From positions 1,302,001 through 1,366,000 of the forward strand of contig VSJF01000004.1 in NCBI GenBank assembly GCA_009739215.1: 64,000 nt of DNA. The letters run 5' to 3'. Positions 25,696 through 40,348 of this stretch are shown piece after piece. Below the pieces are notes generated by a model. That model worked only from the letters and a program-made list of their open reading frames with translations, searched no databases and had not been told where the DNA came from. The translations under genes were made by a program, and so were the position numbers. Positions within the stretch are counted from its first letter, which is position 1; every line of letters starts with the position of its first letter. Source of the stretch: Floccularia luteovirens (Eukaryota > Basidiomycota > Agaricomycetes > Agaricales > Squamanitaceae).

Positions 25696-27879
25696 CTACC
25701 TTGCAATTGATTCATTTATTAAAGTCTCGACCCAAGACAACAGAGGTTTGGGTTCTCCGCTTTGTAATGAATACAGAAGTAATTTGCCCTGCTTCCCCAC
25801 ATTTGAGTCCAATCTGAAAACTGAACAATCGATTGAGAAATCCTTTCCGAACAAGATACGGAAGTTTCTATTGGGATATTCTTTGTTAATAATACTTTTG
25901 AATAATGTGGGGCTGACTGACAAGACACAACCGTCCCACCGACCCACACATCGGTTAAGGTCAATAAACCAAGTACCGCCGACTGGGAGACAGATACTTT
26001 CCCCGATATTACATATTCGTAGTAGTAGACACTTTTCCATTTCGTCCATAAGCAACTGGCATAATTGAGGGACAGATGAGACAGCCAGTGTGGCTTGAGA
26101 AAGATGGGCAGTCAAAGAAACCGGCGAAAGAAAAGTCAATCTAATCGTGTGTCTGTGCGATGCCATATGCTTCAATTCAATATACAACGATGAATAGAGG
26201 CACACCTGTCATCAATTCTGAAAATTGCCTCACCACCAAAAGATCCTTTTCCATAATCACTAAATAGATTCACCAACTGTTTCCCGGTTTCCCCCACAGC
26301 ATCAAAAGAGACAACAGATGGAATTCCAGCCACTGTCAATGCACGCGTGAACTTGCGGATTTCTAAGCCAATTCGCTTCAAGAGAACATGATATTGCAAA
26401 ACGTCGATAACCGGCTGTAGCACAGCGAAAGGGGTCCGGCTAGACGCTCCAAGTCTCACTTGTTTTTCATAATCATGTCGTCGGAGAAGTAGAATGTGTA
26501 AGCAGTTATAGATGAGATCGCATACGTCGGTAAATAGGCCGTCCGTTGAAGGTTGCATAGCGCTTGTATCGTCATTCACCTGGTAGTGACATGAGAACTG
26601 TCATATTTCATGTTAAAAGTATAACTCGCAAGGTCAAAAACCAGCTGTATCCCAAGCGCTGCGTCCACGGTAATGGAAGTTTCTGCCACTCTTGACGAAG
26701 CGGTTGGAAGATTACCAGATTCATTGACGAGCAGAGTAAATATTTCTTGGTCTATAATTTCTTTTTGTGCATTCCTGAGATTGCCTTCAAGGGTACGATG
26801 ATCCTCGACCCGCACACGGTTGCATGACTGGAACTTGACTCCACTGTCATCAAGGACGGTGATAGAAACGCGTAGTCGGCTATGTTGTCGATGTGGAAAC
26901 ACTAGGTCATTTGAAGACAGGTTATGCGAAGCTATGTGTCCGATGGCACGCCGCCGGAAAGCCGTCGGTGCTGGTCTGCAATATGAGGATGCCACTTGTA
27001 GGAGTGAATAATTCTACCACGTACACTCCTCTAAACCGTATGAAATCACGAAATCTTTGGTAGTTCTATCAACGCCTTTTCCCGTTGCTGAACCGTAAGG
27101 GAGGGGCGCGGGTAACAGACCCCAATTCCCCCTCCTGATTTTCAAAGCGTCAATCCAATATTTCTCGCCCTTTATTCGTCCTCTCTCCATACTTTCTGCC
27201 GCTGTTTTGAACACGCTAGAAGCTTTTCTGAGTGCCTCATCTTTGCCTCCGATACTCAATTGCGCATTAAAACCTTGAACCTCTACGACAGGGGCGAGTT
27301 TATTCACCAGAGTAGCAGAAAGAAGTGAGGATGAACTGGGAGCAGATTTATTCGAAGATGAAAGAATCGAGGTTAAAAGATCTCTAGCATGCGACATCTC
27401 GCCTAAGGCTACACTATACAAACGGAAACCTGAGCTTCTCTTATTGTATCATTGAACAAAAAGCTTACAAGAGCTGGGGAACGATCTCCATTCTCATATG
27501 TGCTAGTTCTTCCATGTCCATAAAATTTGAAGTCTCTTTTCCCTCTGTGGACTCGTCGTCATCGTCGTCGTCTGCATTTTCTGTTACAGGATCTGGGTCA
27601 TTATCACCAGGTTTTGACTGGTTTTTTTTTGTTCGCTCCAGAAAGTCAATGCCACGTTCAACAAATATGCGTCGCAAATTTTCTTTCAGTCTAGCCGAAG
27701 GAATTTCTTTCCTGACTTAATGATTGAGATATGTTTCGGTTCGGCCATTCTCTCACTTACGATTCGTATATATGTTCTCCCTCCGAAGTTATATCCAGTA
27801 ATGCTGGTATTAGGTTACCATGGTCGTCTTTGTAAGGTCTTTCTAGAGATAATTTGGTCTTTTTCCATGTTCCTTCCAT
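25696..27879 (-). CDS. MED17: Mediator complex subunit 17 (MED17/Srb4)
   Basis: Head-module scaffold of Mediator, needed for most RNA polymerase II transcription. First exon MEGTWKKTKLSLERPYKDDH, then RLKENLRRIFVERGIDFLER. The conserved block is LGEMSHARDLLTSILSSSNK, then KGEKYWIDALKIRRGNWGLL, PAPLPYGSATGKGVDRTTKD and FVISYGLEE joined by an intron to PAPTAFRRRAIGHIASH. Next come RLRVSITVLDDSGVKF and SDGLFTDVCDLIYNCLHI-like helices. The last exon (HMASHRHTIRLTFLSP ... LINESIAR) follows an intron near 26180. About 640 residues. The assignment rests on the WIDALKIRRGNWGLLPAPLP/GKG block. It is divergent from the Zn2Cys6 gene. Confidence 0.88.
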
Positions 27880-28110
27880 ATAGACGCGGTGGTGAAAAGT
27901 TTAGTGGTCGACCAGACATTACTTTATCCGGACTCATTGTGTTGTGGTTGGTCAATAAAGTTCAGGTCACCTGAGTGTATTATGCCAAGTACTCAGATTC
28001 AAGCATATATACCTTAGCTATAGCCATCACATTGGCTGGATTGGTCCCTTGATATCTTTCGACCTCTACGGCTCTTATATACATCTACATCTGCTCTTTT
28101 TTTAATGTTA
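27880..28110. promoter_or_regulatory. Short divergent promoter MED17 / Zn2Cys6 regulator
   Basis: 231 bases between start codons, AT-rich, with T-runs near 28095-28103 just upstream of the Zn2Cys6 start. No distinct palindromic operator was seen. Confidence 0.35.
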
Positions 28111-31051
28111 ATGGTCAAGGCTACAATTACGGACTACAATTCCTCTGCCGCCTCCCCGGCCAAACGAAAGAAAACAGATGATGAGATATCGAATGCGACG
28201 TCAAAGAAGCAAAGAACAAGAGTAAGGTAAGAATTACTTCATTTTTTTGTGCTTCTTCTACTAATAGCTTGTAGCTTTTCTTGTGGAGAATGCCATCGTC
28301 GAAAACAAAAGGTAGGATGTACTTAGTTCCCACCTCATCTGTTTGATTCATGGCAGTTAAGTGTGATCGTCAAACACCTTGCTCACATGTTCGTATATCT
28401 TTCATCTATCACTTTGCATATCTGATGGTCTGTTTAGTGTGTAGCACGTAAAGTGCCTGAACTATGTAAAGCTTATACCCCAGGGAAAGCGGACCAAGAC
28501 CTTAGCGCCCGAATCGCAAGATTGGAACATATTATCGAACTAGCTTTACCTCAATATTCTTACTCAGGGACCCCAAGTCCCTCTTTAGTAGAAATGAATG
28601 TATCTCATGATCGGAGGCGTTCACCCTCCCCCCTCGATGACGACAACCATTCTCAAACGGAGGACCAGGACCCAAGCGGAGGAACTTTCCAGAGTGGCAA
28701 ATGGTATGGCAATAGTGCTTCAGGAAGCATAGCTCCAGCCTCTGTGCTTGAACAGGTGTGCCATCTCAACTTCTAATCCAGCAATGCAAGCTTAATGAAT
28801 ACTTTTACAGCTAAAGCACGTTGTACCTTCAGCAAACCAATCTCCTCACTTAATTCAAGATCTACGACCCTTCAACGGCTCTTCACATACTTCACACCCG
28901 CACCCTACAAAAAATGGCATCGAGTCTGTCGGGGAAGACCTTGAACCATCCGCTGCTGATAACTTGAAATCCTTGGTTCAAGAGTGTGGAGTTTCTCCGC
29001 ACAAAGTATCCGAGCTTTTGCAGGAATTACCTCCACTGAGATCGTCAGATGTCCTTGTAGATTATTATTTTACTGCTATGTGCGTGCCTATTTTGTTTAC
29101 ACAGAGGTTTTCTGAATATGCTAGCAGAAATTGGACACGGTATCCTCTATCGGAACGAGATTTCCGTGCGGCTTATACATCTGTCTGTGCACACGGTAGA
29201 GATGGTATAGGAGCTACGAACCCCAACGATGTTAGATTTCTGCCTTTGCTTTTTGTTGTCCTTGCTATTTCTGTCAGACTTGCACCAGAGCATATTGCTG
29301 GTGACGCGCGTAGTCGTCGTGTAACATCTCTACGTTATTATTGGTCTTGTAAGTTTGTTATATATACTGGAGGAACAGGTGCTCATATCGACTGTAGCAA
29401 GACGGTCATTGCTGATTGCGGCAGCTATTCAACCCGACTCACTTGATATTGTTCTAACACGTCTCTTGGTATGCCTTTACATCTTATAGCTTTTTGGTTC
29501 TCACTTTCCTCAAGAGTGCCCGATTTTTAACCTTTGACCGCCGAATCACGGAATGTTGGAGTCAATTAGGTGCAGCTGTCCGAACTGCACAGGCTTTGGG
29601 TCTTCACCGTGACGGTGCAACTATGGTAAGATACACGCCATAACCAACCTTCTTGATCACTTATATTGTCTAGGGTATGGAACCAGCAAAAGTCGAGTAT
29701 CGGAGACGTATCTGGTAAGTGCTATAGATTTTGATGTTGCCTTAAAATATCAATACCCTCAAGGTCATACCTATATCACGCCGATCGTTCGTATGCAATG
29801 GTCTTAGGTAGACCACATTCGATTCAGGATGACTACACCTCTACAAAAATGCCGTCGAACATTGACGATGAAGCACTTAATCAGATAGAACCTTCACCTC
29901 TATCCTGTCCGACTCCCATGACGTTTGTAATTTTGCGGCACCAATTAGCTAGTATTATTGGTCGCATTGTTCATCATTTTCAGCAAGTCCGCGAAAAAAG
30001 TCATTATTCAGAAGTTATGGCGCTTGATGAAGAATTGTTGAAATTCATGACAAACCTGCCTCCACATTTTGCCTTGCAACCTGACACTGCTCTCGATGAA
30101 ACCTCTCCATATATCCCCATTCATCGATTTCTTTTGGTTACGGAAATTCTCTTTGTCAGGATCAGTCTGCATCGACCATACCTGTTGCGCCGCCTGCATT
30201 CCGATAGGTATGCTCGATCGAGGAATGCATGCTTTGAATCAGCGATCAAGGATTTCGAGGTTCGCCAGGCATTCCGGGAAGTTGTCTCAAAGGAGACTCG
30301 AGCCTCGCTGAGCAACGCATATCGGGAATTCCAAACGGCTATGATTAGTGGTATCTATTTTGTTCTGGAACCAAACGGTAGACATGCAGAAAAGATGCAT
30401 GCAATCCTAGACAACTTTATGAAAGACCACGAAGGGACGCGAGAGATGGATGAAACTACCAGGAGGGAGTTAAAAACTATAGAATTTCTCAAATCCAAAG
30501 CATCACAAGTTGAATCACAAGAAACTCGGGGAAATACCTCCAAACCGCCACCTGTCACTGTTGAACAAGACTATGGGAGTAAACCAGAGCAGCAAGCTCA
30601 GTTACTTCTTGGATTGCAGCATACTCCTGCGACATCAAACTACTATACATCATCTATGAACGGATCGATCAGGGAAACATCTCCTCAATCTTCAACGTTG
30701 GCATTTTCAAATAAAGTTGGACATTTATCTCAATCACCAACCTTCCAACGTTTGCAACATATCTCCCATGGAGACATCAACTCACCTACCACCTCTGGGA
30801 GTCCTCACGCAGATGACGAGTCAGCTGCACAGTCATTGCTTGACCATTGGTGCAACACCGTCAGTAATGCTCCTATCGACGTATCCACCGGTGCAATGTC
30901 ATGGGGCGGACCTGGAGTCTCCGAATATCCAACCTGGACAAATACTTCCACGTCACTGTCTGGACCAGACATGCGTTTGCTATCGGGCATGGATGGTTCC
31001 GATTGGACATATTGGGAAGCGCTCGTGAATCAAATTCAGCGTGGTCCTTAG
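28111..31051 (+). CDS. Zn2Cys6 fungal transcription factor
   Basis: Nuclear DNA-binding regulator of unknown target genes. Start MVKATITDYNSSAASPAKRK with a basic stretch (KRKKTDD, SKKQRTR). Exon joins give a complete zinc cluster, CGECHRRKQKCDRQTPCSHC then VARKVPELC, so all six cysteines are present (spacing 2-6-5-2-8). A coiled linker follows (DLSARIARLEHIIELAL). The middle-homology (fungal_trans) region includes PNDVRFLPLLFVVLAISVRL, AVRTAQALGLHRDGATMGME and EYRRRIWSYLYHADRSYAMV then LGRPHSIQDDY. The C-terminal 250 residues are Ser/Thr/Gln-rich and probably activating, ending YWEALVNQIQRGP. About 830 residues. An in-frame ATG also lies at 28105. No neighbouring cluster suggests its targets. 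Confidence 0.9.
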
Positions 31052-31344
31052 GCCTGCTTACCACATCTATCACATCAACTTATTGCCTGTTAAATTGGTA
31101 TGTATGCAGATATTCATCTGCTGTTTTAATAGCTATTCATATTTGTATCATATGTATTACTTTTGTATCTACCTCGACAGATACTATGCAAATAATTGCT
31201 GAATGATAATCGGGCCCCAGATTGTGACTTGTTATTATGTAACACATATTTAATCGACAACGTTAACTCAGAAATATAAATATCCCTGGGCCTGATCACT
31301 TGCAGCCACAAACAAGTCCTTGAACCTTGCATGTTCAAAGGAGC

Positions 31345-32217
31345 ATGCAATCCATAAATCGGTTTCTTTATGGCCCTACACCAGAGGAAAAGGTTCGTGC
31401 ATGGCAAGCAAAACTGCGCGAGGGGAGTCGACAGCTTGACAGGGAAATGAGACAGGTATGAACAGCTATTTATTGTCGGTTGAATCTGTACGATGTTAAC
31501 TTACCCCATTTTTTACTGACTAGCTTGATGTTGCCACAAACAAAGCTCGCCAATCTGTGAAGCAACTAGCTAGCAAGGGAGATACCAAATCTGCACGAAT
31601 CTTAGCAAAAGAAGTCGTACGCAGCAACAAGCAGAAGGATCGTCTTTCAGTGAGCAAGGCTAGGTTGGGATCTATTGGGACACAGTTGTCTCAACAAATG
31701 GGTAAGTAATAAGCACTATGATTGTCTGATAATATGATACTCACTCTTTTTGGAAGCCTTGATCAAAGTAACTGGTTCATTGCAGAAATCCACTGAAATT
31801 ATGAAGCTATCCAATGCACTAATCAGACTCCCCCAAATCAGCCAAACTATGCGGGAGATGTCTATGGAAATGACGAAGGTCTCTATTCATTTTCTTAATC
31901 GAAACTACTTTTTTCAAATTACGTGTAGGCCGGAATAATGGAAGAGATGCTTGAAGATACTCTTGACCTTGAGGAAGATGAAGAGTTGGAGGAAGAAGCC
32001 AATGCTGAAGTTGATAAAGTCCTCTTTGAACTCACAGATGGGAAGCTGGGAGAAGCTGGATCTGTTAGCAATGAACTTCCGGTAAGCAACTTTTGTAATA
32101 TCTCTCATGCAAGCACTAAATTACCACAAGACATTGCATGACAAAATCGAAGATGAAGAAACCGAAAGGAATATGGAGCGTTATCGCGAGCAACTCAACG
32201 GTTTATTGAGCAGCTAA
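31345..32217 (+). CDS. VPS24: ESCRT-III subunit VPS24/CHMP3
   Basis: Charged helical protein that polymerises on endosomal membranes during multivesicular-body sorting. Start MQSINRFLYGPTPEEKVRAW, then AKLREGSRQLDREMRQLDVA and TNKARQSVKQLASKGDTKSA, the family's basic N-terminal helices. The middle has QKSTEIMKLSNALIRLPQIS and MREMSMEMTKAGIMEEMLED. The acidic C-terminal half (LDLEEDEELEEEANAEVDKV) ends ERNMERYREQLNGLLSS, a helix in the place of the MIT-interacting motif. About 220 residues, normal for Vps24. LYGPTPEEKVRAWQ favours Vps24 over Vps2. Confidence 0.92.
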
Positions 32218-32573
32218 CCCTTCATTTGAGAGGATTATTATAATGTCATTAATGTTCTAGATACTGTAACGACGGATTATAGCACACTGCGCAGACATCA
32301 GGATCATGATCTTGGACTATAGAGATGGGAAAATTATATTTAAATTGTTGGGGTTTGATGCGTGATTATTTAGGCCAAAGAAATGAGGCGTGCTATGGGG
32401 AATAGCGCAATGGGTGTCCAACGTCCAGCGCTTGCAGTAGCTGTCCAGTCAACTGGAGCTGGGTGATTGCACTGTTGCCATAAATGGCAATCTCGTCGGA
32501 ATCGTCGGAACAATCCATCACTCCGTGCTGCATTTGTTTGTGATTTTATATTAATTTTTCATCTTCAACCAAA
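32218..32573. other. Intergenic: VPS24 3' flank and IDH promoter
   Basis: About 355 bases between two plus-strand genes. A pyrimidine-rich leader (around 32550-32573) precedes the IDH start. No coding frame or repeat is supported. Confidence 0.4.
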
Positions 32574-34377
<1,804 letters not shown>

Positions 34378-34838
34378 AGATGCGGCATGCTTTAGATTAA
34401 TACCATGGTGATATATCATGTAGATTTTAATAGACGGTATGGAGGTGTGAGGACATAAAATTTACATCATGGGGGCTGTACGATTTCAGGGACGAGAGGT
34501 TGGATGGTTGTGTTTACGTTCATCATGTTCGGAATCTGATTCGTGGGAAGTATCTCCACTGGTGTCCCAATCTAGTGTATCGCAGTGACCAACAAGTGTC
34601 CTTCATTTTCACCACTATCCATTATAAGCTCCACACTTGCATTCCTTCGACTCACTCGCCCTACAGGGCAAAGCCTTCTCAAAATAACCACTGCAGTACC
34701 AGGTATGAATTGAAGCTTTGAGTTCATCCAGCTTCGTCTTATGCAACGTGTTGTGTAGCCACTGAAACAATATTGTAACTCAAAAAAACGAACTCATAAA
34801 GTGCAATCCTTTTTCGCCTAAGATACTTTACGAACGAC
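34378..34838. other. Intergenic: IDH2 3' flank and SSD1 upstream region
   Basis: About 460 bases. The part nearest SSD1 probably forms a long 5' leader. A frame of 73 codons at 34500-34721 has no coding character and is not called. Confidence 0.4.
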
Positions 34839-37800
34839 ATGACCGACGATATTACGCTACAAACTCAACCTCCGCTCAAGAAGGATGAGAAGAAGTCGTC
34901 TACTTCTGGTAATAACCGCGGGCCTAAAAGGAACGTATCGAACTTTTCCAAGCCATCTGGTGGGGGGCCTAATCAAAGTGGAACCCGGCCCTCTTCCAGG
35001 GACAGTAACAGGAAACCCTCTACCAATCCAAACCCAAATGCCTTGGGTGTTGACTCAGGGTCAGAAACCACCTCCAAGAAAACTTTTGAGAGCAAGAGGA
35101 CCGAACAACGCAACAAGAACCAGAATAGCGCCGGTGGGGGTTTTGCTAGAGGTGCTGGCTATCGCAAGAATCAGCCTTCTCAAGGAGGTCGAAATCCAAA
35201 TGCAAAGGATCAAGGATTGAAACAACCTTCTCCTTCCCCCGTTCCAGCTCAGTCCAAGGAATCGAGCGATGCTCTTTCGTCTTTACAAAGAGTTATTGCC
35301 GATCTGAAAACAACGTCGCCAGTTCAACAATCTGCGAATGCATTCACCCTTCCTAATGCTGTACAGGGTCAGTCGACACTCCCTGTAAATGCACCGGTAT
35401 TCCAACCGGGTGCCGCAGCATATCCAGATTTAGCCGCTGAACAGAAACATCGGAAAGCCATCTCTTTAGGAAATTCTATCCTATCTGGAAATTTCAATTC
35501 TTTCTCTCCTCATTTAGGCCCAATGCTTGAAGACGTAGAAGATGGTGGAATGTTCGAGGAAGGCGAAATCCAAGATCATTATTATGCGCAGCCAGGTCAC
35601 CAACCACGTTCCCAATCGCAGAGTTTCGTAGCTCCGAGATTTGCCGCGTTAGCCGCCCAGAAAGAACAAGCTGACTCCGTTGGTCCTACAGGCCGTCCTC
35701 AGCTAGCGCCTGGTTTCATGTTTGGGGCACGTAAGCGCAATGGCCCTATGGGGCCCCCAATCAGCGAAGAAGATGTTGGATTCCAGTTCCCCCAGCAACA
35801 GCAACAGCCTAGCTTCCAGTCTGATGCTACTAATCCAGATCGTCAGGAAAACGGAGAAATCACTGGGATAATGGCTGAGCAGGTAATATCATAGCACGCA
35901 TCTTTCCAATGACTAATGAAATGTGTGTCTAGATTGCCCTCCAGAGCCAAATTGAAGCGCTGCAACAACAGCAACAGGCGCTCTATCAGCAACAATTAGC
36001 CTCTAATCAGGTCTTATCTTTCCAGACTCCTGGTCTCGTTCCCGGTCGTAACGGTACCCACCGTCGTGTGCAAAGTACAGTTCCTATCGGACCTGGAGGG
36101 TACAATCTTCAGAATCCAATGGGTCAATTTAGTACATTACAAGGGTTAGCCCTTGGCATGGAAGCCCAGAATCAAAATGTTCCTCGTGGTCATGGACGAC
36201 GACACAGCGTCAACGTCGTTAACAAGACAAGTGGCCAATCAAACACAGGATCCATCAGTTACGGAAATCCATACCCATCCCAAGATGGCTTTGACGATGG
36301 TTTCGCTTTACCATCTTCCTATGGTGGCCATTCTAGGCAGACTTCACGAGTTGATTCTAGCTGGCGAATTAGTGAGTTGCTTTTTGTACTTTATAATGAT
36401 ATTACTAAATTTTGTTCAGATGGCGGCGTAGGGGGTGTACAAGGCAATAATGCCTTTGCCGCTGATTTAGCACAGGCACAAGCACAACTCCAAAGTCTCC
36501 AACAATTTAGAGCAGCAGCCGGTGGTCATCATCAGAAGATGCAATCTTTCAGTCTCCCCAATATGCTTCCAAACATGATGGCTGCCAACATGATGGGCTT
36601 AGGTTTGGGTGGCATTAATTTATTACAACAGCAACAACAACAGTTCCAATCCCAGTTGCAACAGCAGTCCAGCCAGCCTCAACGTAAATCACTCTTCGCT
36701 CCTTATCTCCCACAAGCATCTTTGCCTCCTCTCCTGGCCGCAGGGAAGTTGGTCGTTGGTATATTGCGCGTTAACAAGCGTAATCGCTCTGACGCATATG
36801 TTGCCACCGAAGTCCTTGATGCAGATATCTACATCTGTGGTTCGAAAGATCGCAATCGGGCACTAGAAGGAGATATAGTTGCCGTGGAATTATTAGATGT
36901 CGATGAGGTCTGGGGCACGAAAAAAGAAAAGGAAGAAAAGAAAAGAAAGAAGGAAGAGAATGCTGCTTATGACCAGAAATCTGGCGCGGGGAGAAAGGAT
37001 GATAAGAAAAAAGATGACGTCGAGGTGGAAGGACAAGGCCTTTTATTATTCGAGGATGAAGAGTAGGTGACAACTTGGTATCAAATCTCTCTTTCTAACA
37101 ATCATCTTTGATGTAGGGTCACAGATGACGTGAAACCTCAGTTCGCAGGCCATGTAGTTGCAGTCGTGGAAAGGATGCCTGGACAGTTGTTTTCTGGAAC
37201 GCTTGGATTACTCCGCCCATCTTCCGCTGCAACGAAAGAAAAACAAGAAGCGGAACGTCGAGAACGCGAGGGTGACCGCGGCGATGAACCAAGGCGTGGT
37301 CCCGTCGAGCGTCCTAAGATTGTCTGGTTTAAACCCACGGATAAGCGTGTTCCGTTGATTGCCATTCCCACCGAGCAAGCCCCACCAGATTTTGTGCAAA
37401 ATTCTGAAGCATATGTCAATAAATTATTCGTTGCATGTATCAAACGTCATGTGAGTCCCACGTTTAATGGGGATTAATGATTAGTACTGACATCAGCAAT
37501 AGCCCATCAGCTCTCTCCATCCCTTCGGTACTTTGGTAGAAGAACTTGGTCCCATTGGGGATATCGAAGTGGAAACAAGTGCACTTCTAAAGGACTGTAA
37601 TTTCCCGACAGAAGACTTCACCGACAATGTCATGAAATGTCTACCTCCTGTCCCATGGAGGTGCGTGCTTTAGAGATCTATTTTTCATTTGCTTATTCCT
37701 CATACTCTGTGCGATTAGTTTTCCCGACCGAGAGTTGGAAATTCGCAAAGATCTCCGCTCTGAATGCGTTTTTACAATCGACCCAGACACTGCGAAGGAT

Positions 37801-39838
37801 ATTGATGATGCCCTTTCTGTTAGGGCAAATGATGATGGGACCTACGACGTTGGCATTCATATTGCAGACGTATCTTATTTCGTAAAGCCCAACACCGCTC
37901 TTGATAGGGATGCTCGAAAACGGGCCACAAGTGTTTATCTTGTCCAGAGGGTGGTACCAATGCTCCCACCCACTCTCAGTGAACATCTATGTAGTCTGGT
38001 TCCAGGACAGGATAGACTCGCGTTTTCCGTAATCTTTACCATGAATAAGGAAGCCAAGGTTGTTAAGAAGTGGTTCGGGAAGACTGTCATTCGGTAAGTC
38101 TCCACACCCTAAGACAATATTAACTAAACCCAACCCTGTTCACTAGTTCCTCAGCAAAATTATCATATCAAGATGCTCAGAAAATAATTGAAGGAAGCTC
38201 TGATATACATAATGTGTCAACTGAGGATTCCTTCAGTAAAATTCAAGGGGATATCAAGATTCTTGAAAACCTTTCCAAGAAACTGCGTGCTTATCGTTTC
38301 CAAAATGGTTCACTCACCCTTGACTCTCTTCGTCTGACTTTCAAACTCGACGATGATGGATTACCTATCGACTGCGGTGCTTATGATCGTAATGATGCAA
38401 ATAATTTGGTTGAGGAGGTATTAACTCTCCTCTTATCCAGAAACTTTGCCAGCTAACCAGATAACAACAGTTCATGTTACTCACGAACATCAGCGTGGCA
38501 CAGCATATAGCTTTCCATCTCCCTGAGCAAGCACTTCTTCGTCGTCACGATAATCCCTCTCGAACGTAGATTGGTAAGCTTTGTACAAAAGTTATGGTCT
38601 AGATTCCCCAATTTTGACTTTATTTGAAGATGAGTTTCAGTCAACGAGCTGAACGCCTCGGTTACACAATGGACACTACATCATCTGGTGCCTTAATGCG
38701 CTCGTTTGAAAAAATCCAGGACCCTACAGCTAGGAAATTATTGGAGCTGCTCTCCTTCAAAGCAACTCAGCGCGCCAAATACTTCTGCGCAGGAATGCTA
38801 GACATTGCAAAGTATCATCACTATGCCTTAAATGCACCATTGTACACACACTTCACATCTCCTATTCGACGTTATGCCGATGTTCTTGTTCATCGGCAAC
38901 TGGACGCCATACTCCAAGGTGGAGGTCAGAGCCATCCCCCTTTGTCCTTAAGATCTGTATGCTAACTAAATGACAGGGGAGAGTAAATTCACTATGGACC
39001 GTGATGCTGTTGCTAAAGTTGCTCAGCAATGTAACATGTACGTATCCTCATTGCTAGATTATTGACAAATGCTGACATGCATTTAGTAAACGCGATTCTG
39101 CTGTTCTCGCTCAGGAACAATCAGCTCATCTGTTCCTTTGCGTATTAATAGCAGACCTTACGCAACGTTATGGACCGGTCATTCGACAAGCCAAGGTAGT
39201 CGGTGTGTTGGATGCTGCCTTCGACGTCCTTGTTCCTGAATTTGGCATTGAAAAACGGGTGCACGTGGATCAAATGCCAATTGATGTAAATTTTATTTTC
39301 CGTTTCCAGTCTGAACCTAGCTGACTTGTTCGCCTTGTGCCAAGAATCACGTCTACGAGGAACACTCTCACACTCTCAAAATTTACTGGTCCAACCGCGA
39401 TGTCATCAGCTGGTTGGCGGAGAACAGCGACGATGAACATTTGAAGAAGGTCAAACAGAATGCCGAGCAACATGCTTTGAAGATGGAAGTTGCATCCCGT
39501 TCTGTCCATGACGAGAAAGCCCTCTTTGATGAGGATGATGCCGATGAAGATGAAATCGTCTTGGGACGAAACGACAATTCTCCCGCCCAGGAAGAAACTT
39601 CCAAACAACGTTTGCTGTCTGTGGCCAAAGTTAAACCAGAGTTCGAGGGTTTGACGACGACAGCATCTGGTCACAAGATACAAGACATTCGAGAATTGAT
39701 GACCGTTCCTGTAAGTTTGTTCTTTATGTGTATGAATCTAGCTGACATCAAGAATAGGTGATTGTGACCGCAGATTTAACCAAGAGTCCTCCTGTCATCA
39801 AAGTCTACAGTGTCAATCCCTACTCTGAACAGAAATAA
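34839..39838 (+). CDS. SSD1: SSD1-family RNase II-like RNA-binding protein, catalytic residues apparently kept
   Basis: Cytoplasmic mRNA-binding protein of the Dis3/RNase II family; in yeasts Ssd1 represses cell-wall mRNAs under Cbk1 control. The N-terminal 600 residues are disordered: Gly/Ser/Asn-rich, then Gln tracts near 35795, 35960 and 36630, with a HRRVQS site resembling an NDR-kinase target. Cold-shock domains start at FAPYLPQASLPPLLAAGKLV and contain ICGSKDRNRALEGDIVAVEL, the Ssd1 signature. A charged insert (EKEEKKRKKEENAAY) follows. The RNB domain has TIDPDTAKDIDDALSV near 37780, IHIADVSYFVKPNTALDRDA, SVYLVQRVVPMLPPTLSEHL, RAERLGYTMDTTSSGALMRS and TSPIRRYADVLVHRQL. The S1-like tail ends NPYSEQK. 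About 1,450 residues and 12 introns. No PIN domain, so it is not Dis3. Confidence 0.93.
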
Positions 39839-40348
39839 TGGTTTCGATCAATCACTGTAATTTTTACCTAATAGCCACCCTCCCTATGCATGCCTTATTC
39901 TATCGTCAATACTGACCCGTATGTCTTCCCTCCACCACTGCCCCTCTTTTTCGGTTTTCTGTCAAATTGTCGTTTGTGTTATACACAAAGCACAACGTCG
40001 TTAGCAGATTACCATTACTTTCGTGATTATGCTGTACTTTCAGTAATGCAACTGTTCAGAAATTCATTCTTATGGTTTTGGAATATGATACCTGCTGATG
40101 CAATGCAATTATTTCTCGAATTCTTAAAATCTGTAAAATAAAGGGCTGGTATTTGTATGTTGGGCAGTTTGCTCGAAAATTAATTGCTGTCTCGGAAAAA
40201 TAAGTGTGTATTTTGATCCATTCACAGTCACAAGTTATGTAGAATTATGATACGAAAGTGCTTTGCCAAACATACAAAACTTAATATCAGTATATATGAG
40301 TAAGTGTCATGATGTACAAGGGGATACAGTTAGTGGTAAGTATTTGTT
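39839..40348. other. Intergenic: convergent 3' flanks of SSD1 and the BTB-like gene
   Basis: 510 bases between two convergent stop codons. T-rich and AT-rich, compatible with two 3' UTRs. Nothing else is seen. Confidence 0.45.
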
